Below are positions 22,481-33,600 of a stretch of DNA of 64,000 nt, piece after piece (within the stretch, counting starts at the first letter, position 1; each line of letters begins with the position of its first letter). Source of the DNA: Liolophura sinensis (taxonomy: Eukaryota > Mollusca > Polyplacophora > Chitonida > Chitonidae); contig NC_088295.1 of assembly GCF_032854445.1 (NCBI RefSeq), forward strand, positions 1,616,501-1,680,500, read 5' to 3'. Position numbers and translations under genes: made by a program. The notes beneath the pieces were generated by a model, which was not told where the DNA came from, did not search any database, and worked only from the letters and a program-made list of their open reading frames with translations.

Positions 22481-23065
22481 TGAGGAGATAGATGTTATAG
22501 AGACAACGAGAAGACAGATGTTACAGGAACAATAGATGTTATAGAGGCAATGAGATACATGTACATGTTACACACACCGTGAGGAGACAGATGCTATAGT
22601 GACTCTGAGCAGATAATTAGGAGATAGATGATATAAAGTCAATGAGTCAATGTTATAGATACAATGAGGAGATAGATGTTATAAAGACAAGGATGAGATA
22701 GATGTCATAGAGATCACGATGAGATAGATGTTATAGAGACAATGAGGAGATACATGTTACAAAGACAATGAGTAGATGTTATTAGGAGAATGAGAAGATA
22801 GATGTTATAGAGACACCGAGGAGACAGGTGTTATAAAGACATTCATGAGATGGATGTTATAGAGACATTGAAGAGATAGATGTTGTAAAGGAAATGAGGA
22901 GATAGATGTTATATAGACAATGAGTAGATGTTATAGGAATAATGAGAAGACAGATGTTACAGCGACAATGGAGAGACAGATGTCCTACAGATCATAAGGA
23001 GACAATGGGGAAACAGATATTCTAGAGACAATGAGGAGAGAGATGTTATAGAGACAATGGAGAGA
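22481..23065. repeat. 26-bp degenerate minisatellite, about 22 copies
   Basis: The core is GATAGATGTTATAGAGACAA then TGAGGA. Copies vary in length and sequence (ACATGTTAC, CAGATGTTACAG), so this is an older, decaying array. It ends about 180 bp before the 45-bp array begins. Confidence 0.9.
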
Positions 23066-23248
23066 AAGAAGTTTAGGAAGACCCCTTCTGCAAAACATCT
23101 CGGCGGAATTATGGTCTCGTACCAAATGTAGGCCTATTCTGTGATCCTAGGTTCTGAATTCACTATCTTTAGATAAATGACTAAAAGTTGAGAACATATC
23201 ATTTTACTAGCGTCGAAAGAGAGCAGGAAGAGGTTTGTTGAACCCCGC

Positions 23249-24975
23249 TCCGTTTTCTCATGTGACCTGTAAGTGCGGTGGACGGAACTCCATTCCGTTT
23301 CTTGATTTGACATGTAAATGCCCGTAGGCGGAACTCCATTCCGTTTCCTGATGTGACATATAAATGTGGTGGGCGGAACTCCATTCCGTTTACTGATTTG
23401 ACATGTAAATGTGGTGGGCGGAACTTGATTTCGTTTTGTGACGTGACATGTAAATGTGGTGGGCGGAACTCGATTCCTTTTATTGATGTGACATGTAAAT
23501 GTTGTGGACGGAACTCCATTCCTTTTATTGATGTGATATGTAAATGTGGTGGGCGGAACTCGATTCCGTTGATTGATGTGAGATGTAAATGTGGTGGGCG
23601 GAACTCCATTCCGTTTACTGATGTGACATGTAAATGCTGTAGGCGGAACTCCATTCCGTTCATTGATGTGACATATAAATGTGGTGGGCGGAATTCCATT
23701 CCATTTCCTCATGTGACACGTAAATGTGGTGGGCGGAACTCCATTCCGTTCATTGATGTGACATGTAAATGTGGTGGGCGGAATTTCATTCTGTTTTGTG
23801 ATGTGACATGTAAATGTGGTGGGCGGAACTCCATTCCGTTTTGTGATGTGACATGTAAATGCTGTAGGCGGGACTCCATTCCGTTCATTGATGTGACATG
23901 TAAATGTGGTGGGCGGAACTCGATTCCTTTTATTGATGTGACATGTAAATGTTGTGGACGGAACTCCATTCCTTTTATTGATGTGATATGTAAATGTGGT
24001 GGGCGGAACTCGATTCCGTTCATTGATGTGAGATGTAAATGTGGTGGGCGGAACTCCATTCCGTTTACTGATGTGACATGTAAATGCTGTAGGCGGAACT
24101 CGTTTACTGATGTGACATGTAAATGTGGTGGGCGGAACTAGATTCCGTTTCCTGATGTGACATGTAAATGTGGTGGGCGGAACTCGATTCCGTTTACTGA
24201 TGTGACATGTAAATGTGGTGGGCGGAACTCCATTCCGTTTTCTGATGTGACATGTAATTGCAGCAGGCGGAACTCCATTCCGTTCATTGATGTGACATGT
24301 AAATGTGGTGGGCGGAACTAGATTCCGTTTTCTGATGTGACATGTAAATGTGGTGGGCCATTCCGTTTTGTGATGTGACATGTAAAAGTGGTGGGCGGAA
24401 CTCCATTCCGTTTTGTGATGTGACATGTAAATGCTGTAGGCGGAACTCCATTCCGTTTACTGATGTGACATGTAAATGTGGTGGGCGGAACTCCATTCCG
24501 TTTACTGATGTGACATGTAAATGTGGTGGGCGGAACTCGATTCCGTTTTGTGATGTGACATGTAAATGTGGTGGGCGGAACTCGATTCCGTTTACTGATG
24601 TGACATGTAAATGTGGTGGGCGGAACTCCATTCCGTTTACTGATGTGACATGTAAATGTGGTGGGCGGAACTCCATTCCGTTTCCTGACGTGACATGTAA
24701 ATGTGGTGGGCGGAACTCGATTCCGTTTACTGATGTGACATGTAAATGTGGTGGGCGGAACTCCATTCCGTTTCCTGACGTGACATGTAAATGTGGTGGG
24801 CGGAACTCCATTCCGTTTACTGATGTGACATGTAAATGTGGTGGGCGGAACTCCATTCCGTTTACTGATGTGACATGTAAATGTGGTGGGCGGAACTCGA
24901 TTCCGTTTACTGATGTGACATGTAAATGTGGTAGGCGGAACTCCATTCCGTTTTGTGATGTGACATGTAGGTGTT
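23249..24975. repeat. 45-bp satellite, about 38 copies, open on both strands
   Basis: The unit contains TGATGTGACATGTAAATGTG, GTGGGCGGAACTCC and ATTCCGTTTAC. The period of 45 (15 codons) keeps frames open for long distances: 430 and 235 codons on the minus strand, 262 and 218 on the plus strand. The plus-strand peptide period reads C-K-C-G-G-R-N-S-I-P-F-T-D-V-T. A block near 23461-23650 recurs at 23911-24099, offset exactly 450 bp (10 units). Openness in several frames on both strands, with in-frame breaks between blocks, argues for a satellite and not a gene. Confidence 0.96.
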
Positions 24976-26270
24976 GTACATATGGAACCAAGAAAACATT
25001 ATGATTTCAGATTTATACGACACTGATCGCGTTAATAAAACGGAAAGTACACTGAAGCAGCAGTTACGTTTGTAGTTTACATCTTTTATTGCGATATCAG
25101 CATATTATTATTGAAATGTGTGTAGCGATTCTCACAAGCAGAGCTTTGTTGTGATGCACTTGCTGATAATTTCTTGGATCTGTACATGGTTAGTGGGCGA
25201 TGATGGCAGCTGTTAATGTAGTAGTCTACACTAATCTACCATTGACCCTCTCTCACTCCGCTCGTGAAAGACTTGTATTGTTTCGGGGGTGCCCACATGA
25301 GGTTCACGTCCTGTCGTTCCTCCCTTAGCCCCCATTCGTCTCATCCAGACCCAGATGAAGGCCAGCCCTGAGGTATTCACCGTTCATAGCTGTCTCCACT
25401 AACGGCTGGAGTGTCAAGATAACTCGTAAAACTTTTAAGTCATATAGCTTTAATCTCTTCCCGAAGAAGAAAAAAAGTATTAAACTGCTATCATATGTGG
25501 TTATGCTAAAGGGTTGAAGGTTGATGATTTGCTCTCTAGCCAGGCCTGGTGTACAGAAGATTAGAGCTTCTGCCCCCGGGATTCCTCGTCCCACCCTCTG
25601 TTTGGGGAGGCCCCCACGCCAGCGATAATGGCGGCCGCTCACCTCGTCTGTCAGGTCATGTGAGGTTGTCCCGGAGTAACACACACGCCCGCTATATCAG
25701 CCAGCCTGCTTTTTTATCACAACCCTTCACAGATTAAACCAGCTTTTTGTGAGTCTCTATGACAGAATTTGTAGTCTATCAACAAGTGATAAACACGTGG
25801 ACTTTCATCTCTGTCCAACATCATTTTAACTCAGATAACATGGCTACTCGACACACAGCGTTATCTCAGCTGTGTTTGTTGTGGAAACATTGCCAATCGT
25901 CAGAAAGTTGTTTCCACTGCTGCAAACCTGGCTATCTGCAGTTCTCCTCCTGCAGTGTTTGTCAAAATGGCGCGCTCCGAAGTCCGTTACTAACGCAGTG
26001 GCGTATGCAATATGGCAGGGGTATTGATGTGATTGACATATTTCTACCCGTAAATCAACGCATGCATGGATCATAACACGCGCTTGGAGCTCTCTAATTA
26101 AAGTAAACTTAATGTAAATGTAAATGAAAAACACATCACAAGAGCTTAACTTACGATGGTTTGAGGCATTTAGCCCGTCGGGTATTGCTACCCAGCTGCT
26201 GATCTATAAAGGAGGTACGATCACGTGCGTCGTTAGCTGTGGTGCAGCGACAAAGGTATTGGTGACAGCC
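24976..26270. other. Unique non-coding DNA
   Basis: Overlapping ORFs of 60-119 codons on both strands (25325-26134) show no recognised domain. No TE or RNA gene was identified. Confidence 0.45.
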
Positions 26271-26475
26271 CGATCTGTGACATCCACACACAGTGATTGT
26301 CTCATGTCATTCCGGAAGGAGGTCGTGTCTACATGTCCGTGAACACCCGATCTATGATATCCACACACCGTGATTGTCTCATGTCATTTCGGAAGGAGGC
26401 CGTGTCCACATGTCCGTGAACACCCGATCTATGACATCCTCACGCCGTGATTGTCTCATGTCATTTCCGAAGGAA
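26271..26475. repeat. 77-bp tandem triplicate
   Basis: CGATCTGTGACATCCACACA starts at 26271 and close copies start at 26348 and 26425, exactly 77 bp apart. Each contains GTGATTGTCTCATGTCATT; the third copy is partial. Confidence 0.92.
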
Positions 26476-27639
26476 CTCCCCACCACACAAAAGTTAACCC
26501 ACCACGGCACACAAATTAACCCCAAAAACTCCACCTCCAACATACTAACACATACACTTTATGATCACGGCACTTGCACAAGAAAAGTTTAGGAGACTGG
26601 AAAGTGTTTGCTATTGGAACATAATTTGAAACAGATATCGTTCCTATATTATGTACTGTTATATAGAGGCATATTTATTGTCGACCAGAATACTTCTCAT
26701 GTGTGTTTTTTTAACACGTTTGTTACCAAAGAATGATCTTTATTTAAAGTGCTTACCACATTACTGCTGTCATGTGTATTAGCATGGCTAGCTGCACGTA
26801 TACTCGTACATGTAATTAACATTTTATGTGGCGTCGCCCTAAGCGATGCTATTGTCCACTCGATGGATCACCAACGCGCCGCATAAAATGTGGCAATCTG
26901 GCAGTTCATACACTATTGATACTGTCATCGGATACGAGACAGCCCATCATTTCCAAATGATCTAGGCGCACCAAAACACCTAGACTGGGCTGGAATAACA
27001 TGAATTCATGCGGCTGCAGTTAGAATAACTGGAGTTTCAGTTGACAGATACGGAAAGAAGTTCTGCGCTACCAATCCTAACAATGCGGTGCCAATGCCCA
27101 TAAATCTAGGATTTAAATCTGCTCGCAATCTCCTTATAATGGAAGGTTCTCATCTTATGAACTTAATTTGTACATCCGAGTTGTTAGCCAAGATTAGCAG
27201 AGGTGTAACGCCTTCACGCAGCCTACATGCGCTTGTCCACCATCGTCAGTCTTGTTCTTCCAACTAGCACTGAAGTCTGGCAGAAGCTGTAATTCCTGAC
27301 CATGCAGAGAAATACTGGATGCTAGATATTATACAACTTTCATCTTCCTGTTTGACTGACAACAATAAACAAAATGATAACACAGCTACCATACGGCAAT
27401 AAACTAAGACTTCTGAAAATTCGATGCTGAGTATTCTGAAATCAATTTCGTAGCGACAAATTTGCCTGCCAAACGCATAGTACTTCGTATTTTACATAGC
27501 CACAGACAATCGAAGAGGAACCTACAGGCGTTTTTGTCAGCAGATGACACTGTCACAGTCAAAGGATACAGTCACAGGTTTTGGTTGTTGCTTAACACCC
27601 ACAGTTATCCCAGGCTGATGAATTCTTCATGTGGACACT
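26476..27639. other. Unique non-coding DNA with one short hairpin
   Basis: ACATTTTATGTGGCG (26819-26833) pairs with CGCCGCATAAAATGT (26877-26891) at 14 of 15 positions across a 43-base loop. No ORF of interest and no TE recognised. Confidence 0.4.
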
Positions 27640-28107
27640 ACTACCGTGAACACGTGGATAACCACTACCGTGAACACGTGGATAACCACTACCATTAACA
27701 CGTGGAAAACCACACTTCACCGCGGAGAACCACACTTCACCGCGGAGAACCAATACTTCATCGTGAACACGTGGATAACTATTGCAGTGAACACGTGAAT
27801 AACCACTACCGTGAACGCGTTGATAACCACTACAGTGAACACGTGGATAACCACTACCGTGAACACGTGCAGAACCAATACTTCATCGTGAACACGTGGA
27901 TAACTATTGCAGTGAACACGTGAATAACCACTACCGTGAACGCGTGGATAACCACTACAGTGAACACGTGGATAACCACTACCGTGAACACGTGCAGAAC
28001 CAATACTTCATCGTGAACACGTGGATGACTAATAACGACAACACGTGGATAACTAATAACGACAACACGTGGATAGCAAATACTTGACTATAGGCACATG
28101 GATAACA
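27640..28107. repeat. 24-bp minisatellite rich in CACGTG
   Basis: The unit is GAACACGTGGATAACCACTA followed by CCGT. A longer composite of about 125 bp begins with CAATACTTCATCGTGAACAC at about 27751, 27876 and 28001. About 14 units retain the palindrome CACGTG; a few have ACGCGT instead. The 8-residue periodic ORFs are due to the period being a multiple of 3. Confidence 0.94.
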
Positions 28108-28350
28108 TAACACAGATCCACGCACACTGCCGAGTCTTTCATCAAGTGTGTGTAGCAGATGTTTTCTTCGCTCGACATTTAGCACATCACTCTTTCCCCG
28201 CCCATAATCCCTCACCCCCATTCACTCCTCCCCTTCCGTGCCTAAGAAAAATAAAGTCAGCAAAATCCGTGGCATTGGCTTCTCAACTGTACTTTAAACC
28301 TCAGACATGTTTTTAAGATTCTCTATTTAATCCACTTAATAGTCCTCGAC

Positions 28351-28470
28351 ACCCCAGGCACTTACACGTATTTCTGCCACCCCCCAGGCACTTACACGTA
28401 TTTCTACTACCCCCAGGCACTTGCACGTATTTCTGCCATCCCCCAGGCACTTGCACGTATTTCTACCACC
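28351..28470. repeat. 30-bp repeat, 4 copies
   Basis: CCCCAGGCACTTACACGTAT then TTCTGCCAC, four times with small changes (TTACACG or TTGCACG). Confidence 0.9.
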
Positions 28471-29962
28471 TCAAACATTAGATCTCACCCGGCAAAGCGG
28501 AACAATCATGAAGGAGACGAAATGCATTAATTGGTCAAACAAACAAATCTGATATAAGCCATTCATCTAGGGTGAAACTCTTGAAAACGACACAGAGCCT
28601 GAGGTGCTGATAATGTTTGGTATAATACGTCGCCTTCGCCGCTGACTTGGCACAGCAGCTTCCATTCTTTGTTAAACACGGACGGTGTTCTTTCACTAAC
28701 TTTGGGACCATAGCTAACCAATCAGGGTGAAGAATTTGTATGTCCCTAGGCTGGAGAAGTTGTCCGTGTGTTACCCCAACACAAGATGAGAAATGGCAGC
28801 TGCTGTGTGTCGCATGGCATTCCGTCAATAATGCAACAGTTGACAATGCCTGAATTTGCGACGAGAACAATCCCCTCATCATTTGAAGGAAAACACAACC
28901 TACTCATTTTGTATTTTGTATTATATTGTTAGGACAATTCCTGGAAAACCTGGCTGTAACAAAATACTCTACATATTGCATCAAGAGTTGTGTTGGGGGC
29001 AAGGTACCGCCGACAGTGTGGGGAAATGTAGTGAACGGCAAAAACAAAGAAGAGCATTCTTATTCAATAACTTGTCCTTCACACTTTTTCCACAAATGTG
29101 GCGTTTCCTAATTTGCAAGAGTGCAATAGCCCTCAAGCAAAAAGTGAGATGTCTTTGTGTTCAAAAATCGATGACTTCCCTTCCATCTAAAGTGTATGCT
29201 AGGGAGTTTATTACGATACAAAGGCTTGAAACAGAAATCCAAGATATTCCGTACAGGTTAGATTTTCATAAACAGGTCAATATTACAAAGAAATGTAGCC
29301 ATGTCCGATGAACAGTGCTTCCGGACGTCAATCAAAGATTTCCATTAATCAAGCTAGTACTTTGGGATATAAAACCAAAAAATTCCGATGGCGCGGAAGA
29401 GAGCTCATAGCACAAGATAGGTTCTACGCGTAGTTATGCGACCTTCTGAGAAATGAACATACTGTTTATCGTTCATGTTGATGAATGACTTCGATAAGTT
29501 GACTTACTTGGCAACTATAAATGCTGATGTGTTGGGAATACCTCGGCCCTTAAAATCGATAATGTAGAAGTAGCCTTGCATCTATTAAAACGGATACATA
29601 TTTGACCTTACTGAAATAAGCTTCAGATTATTAAAAAATTCAGAGTATTAACAATACTGGAAGAAGCGCGGGGAATGGATTTTTAATTGTTGAGTCCTGT
29701 GTAATTATTTAGCCTTTTCTTTAGAATTTTTAAATATAACTCATCCCTTTGTAGAAGGCCATATATCTATGGCAATTGGGTCTGTTTCTTTTTTCCTGAC
29801 ATGCAATGTATGTATTTCCAATATCAGATATATTGGATACAAGAAGAGCCCTCTTACGGAAAGACGTTTAATTAATATTCCAAAAAATGGAATATGTAAG
29901 ATTCGGTATAACCGTGTATCTAGTGTTTCAGAAAACCGCATGTACCCTGTCAAAACAAGTGT
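28471..29962. other. Unique DNA without a recognised gene
   Basis: Opposed ORFs occur at 28535-28882 (minus, 115 codons) and 28856-29311 (plus, 151 codons). Neither shows a domain, signal peptide or splice context that I can recognise, and both lengths are within chance expectation for the window. Confidence 0.4.
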
Positions 29963-30193
29963 CCATGTTAATCCTCCTGTTAGTCTTCATGTTAATCCTC
30001 CTGTTAGTCTTCATGTTAATCCTCATGTTAGTCTTCATGTTAATCCTCATGTTAGTCTTCATGTTAATCCTCATGTTAGTCTTCATGTTAATCCTCCTGT
30101 TAGTCTTCATGTTAATCCTCCCGTTAGTCTTCATGTTAATCCTCATGTTAGTCTTCATGTTAATCCTCATGTTAGTCTTCATGTTAATCCTCA
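29963..30193. repeat. 24-bp minisatellite built from 12-bp halves
   Basis: CATGTTAATCCT alternates with CATGTTAGTCTT (or CCTGTTAGTCTT), so each 24-bp unit is itself a diverged 12-bp duplication. About 10 units. Three ORFs of 107-153 codons run through it on both strands because 24 is divisible by 3. Confidence 0.95.
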
Positions 30194-30396
30194 CAAATTC
30201 ATCTCTATAGTTATAGATCATAAGAAATGATATTATATGATGGGTACCATGCGACACAAGACGTAAGGCAAGATAACAGTCCATTTTAATATTTAGTACG
30301 TTAAAATTTAATGAAGCTTCAGTCTCTCTACATGTGGCGACTGTATTTAGCCAGACTAATAATCTCACATTCGAGGAGAAAATCTCGAGTTACAGG

Positions 30397-30605
30397 TTTG
30401 ACCAGTATCAGTATAATGGCTCGGGCGGGGCGGCTTACTTACCTTTGGTGAGTCGTCTCAGTGAAGCAGAACTAGATAAAAGAGCGGTGGAAATCCGTCC
30501 TGCGACAAGGAAGCACATTGCATACACCCTAAGGATTCCTTCGTCGTCATATGACTGAAAAATTGTGTTGAGTTCGACGTTAAACCTCAAACACTCACTC
30601 ATTCA
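30397..30605 (+). mobile_element. SINE family B, bordering the large 50-bp array
   Basis: Starts TTTGACCAGTATCAGTATAA, continues through CGGGCGGGG, CGGTGGAAATCCGTCC, CGACGTTAAACCTC and ends ACACTCACTCATTC. The 50-bp satellite starts within a few bases of this tail. Same family and opposite orientation to 21700-21908. Confidence 0.85.
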
Positions 30606-33600
30606 GTCGAGTCACGGAAACACCTAAAACTGTCGTTGCGCATCCTGCAGATCGCTTAGAGTCGAGTAGACACTTAAAACTGTCGTTGCGCAATGTGCAG
30701 ATCGCTTAGAGTCGAGGAGACACTTAAACTGTCGTTGCGCATCCTGCAGATCGCTTTGGGTCGAAGAAACACTTAAAATTCTTGTTGCGCATCCTGCAGA
30801 TCTCTTAGAGTCGAGGAGACACTTAAAACTCTCGTTCCGCATCGTGCAGATCGCTTAGAGTCGTGGAAACCCTTAAAACTGTCCTTCGAATCGTACAGAT
30901 AGCTTAGAGTAGTGGAGACATTTAAAACTGTTTTTGTGCATCCTGGAGATCGTTTAGAGTACAGAGGACACTTAAAACTGTCTTTGTACATCGTGCAGAT
31001 CGCTTAGAGTCGTGGAGACACTTAAAACTGTCTTTGCGCATCCTGCAGGTCGCTTAGAGTCGTGCAGACATTTAATGCTGTCGTTACACATCGTGCAGAT
31101 AAGTCGAGGAGACACCTAAAACTGTTGTTGCGCATCCTGCAGATCACTTAGGGACGAGGAGACACTTAAAGCTCTCGTTGCGCATCTGCAGATCTCTTAG
31201 AGTCGCGGAAACTCTTAAAACTGTCCTTCGCATCGTACAGATGGCTTAGAGTCGAAGAGACATTTAAAACTGTCGCGCATCTTGCAGATCGCTTGGAGTC
31301 GAGACGACACTTACAACTGTCGTTGCGCATCCTGCAGATCACTTAAAGTGAAGGGGACACTTAAAACTGTCTTTGTGCATCGAGCACATCGTTTAGGGTA
31401 GAGGAAACCCTTAAAACTCTCTTTGTGCATCGTGCAGATCGCTTAGAGTCGAGCAGACACTAAAAACTGTCGGTGCGCATCCTGCAGATCGTTTAGAGTA
31501 CAGAGAACACTTAAAACTGTCTTTGTGCTTCGTGCAGATCGCTAAGAGTTGTGGAGACACTTAGTACTGTCGTTGTGCATCCTGCAGATCGTTTAAGTCG
31601 AGAGGACACTTAAAACAGTCGTTGTGCATCGTGTACATCGCTTAGAGCCGAGAAGACACTTACAACTGTCGTTGCACATCCTGGAGATCGCTTAGAGTCA
31701 ATTGGACACTAAAAGTTGTCGTTGTGCATTATTTAAATCTCTTAGAGCCGAGGAGACACTTAAAGCTACCGTTGCGCATCCTTCAGATCTCTTAGAGTCG
31801 AGGAGACACTTACAACTGTCGTTGGGCACCGTGCAGATCGCTGAGAGTCGAGAGGAGACTTAAAACTGTCGTTGCGCATTCTGGAGATCGCTTAGAGTTG
31901 ACTGGACATTTAAAGCTGTCGTTGCGCATCCTTCAGATCTCTTGGAGTCGAGGAGACGCTTACAACTGTCGTTGCGCACCGTGCAGATCGCTGAGAGTCA
32001 AAGGGATACTTGAAACTGTCTTTGTGCATCGCACAGATCGCTTAGTATTGAGAGGACACTAAAAGCTGTCGTTGCGCATCCTGCAGATCGCTTAGAGTCA
32101 AGAGGACACATAAAACTGTCGCTACGCATCGTGCAGATTGCTTACAGCCGAGGAGACAATTGCAACTATCGCTTTGCATCGTCCACATCTTTTAGAGTCG
32201 TGAAGACAAAAAAAGCTGTCGTTACACATCATGCAGATTACTTAGAGTCGAGACGACATTTAAAACTGTCTTTGTTCATCGTGCAAAATCATCGTGCATC
32301 ATGCGGTCGTTGCGCATCCTGCAGATCGCTTAGAGCCGAGAGGACACTTAAAGCTGTCGTTACGCATCCTGCAGATCGCTTAGAGTCGAAAGGACACATA
32401 ACACCGTCGGTGGGCATCGTACAGATCGCCCAGAGCCGAGGAGGCACTTACAGCTATCGTTGAGCATCGTGCAGATCGCATAAAGTCGTGGAGACACATA
32501 AAACTGTCGTTACACATCATGCAGACTTCTTAGAGTTAAGAGGACACTTAAAGCTGTCGTTGCACATAGATCGCTTAGAGACTAGAGGAAACTTAAAACG
32601 GTCGATGAGCATCGTGCAAATCGCTTCGAGACGAGGAGGCACTTACAAGTATAGTCGCACATCGTCGACATCTCTTAGTGTGCATCTTGCAGATTGCTTA
32701 TAGTCGAGGAGACACTTAAAACCGTCGTTGCGCATCATGTAGATCGGTTAGAGTCGAGAGGACACTTAAAGCTGTCGTTGTGCATAGTGCAGATCGCTCA
32801 GAGCCCAGGAGGCACTTTCAACTATTGTTGTGCATCGTGTAAATCGCTTTGAGTCGTGGAGAAACATAAAACTGTCGTTACACATCATGCAGATTGCTTA
32901 GAGTTGAGAGGACACTTAATACTGTCGTTGCCCATCGTGTAGATCGCTTAGAGTCGAGAGGAAACTTAAAACTGTCGTTGAGCATCGTGCAGATCGCCTC
33001 GAGTGGAGGAGACACTTACAACTGTTATTGCGCATCGTCCACATCTCTTAGAGTCGTGTAGACACATGAAGCTGTCGTTACACATTATGCAGATCGCTTA
33101 GAGTCGAGAGGACACATAAAACTATGGTTGTGCATCGTGCAGATTGCTTAGAGTCGAGGAGACACTTAAAACTGTCGTTGTGCATCGTGCAGATTGCTTG
33201 GAGTCGTGGAGACACTTAAAACTGTCGTTGTGCATCGTGCAGATTGGTTAGAGTCGAGAGGACACTTAAAACTGTCCTTGCGCACCATGCAGGTCGCTTA
33301 GAGTCGAGGAGACATTTAAAACTGTCGTTACACATCATGAAGACTGCTTAGAGTTAATCAGAAATTTAACACTGTCGTTACGCATCGTGCAGATCGCTTA
33401 AAGTCGAGGAGGCACTTATAACTGTCGTTGAGCACCATGCAGATCGCTGAGAGTCGACGGGAAACTCAAAACTGTCTTTGTGCATCGCGCAGATCGCTTA
33501 GAGGCGAGGAGACCCTTAAAACTGTCGTTGCATATCGTCTAGATTGCATAGGGCCGAGGAGACACATACAACTATCGTTGCGCATGGCCCACATCCCTTA

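Noticed and set aside
23134-24426. 430-codon minus-strand ORF
   Set aside because: It lies within the 45-bp satellite, is overlapped by long ORFs in other frames on both strands, and its openness follows from a period divisible by 3.
28856-29311. 151-codon ORF as a gene
   Set aside because: No recognised domain and an opposed ORF overlaps its start; chance length.
29769-30368. ORFs of 107-153 codons with 8-residue periods
   Set aside because: The 24-bp repeat leaves several frames open; the non-repeat parts show no domain.
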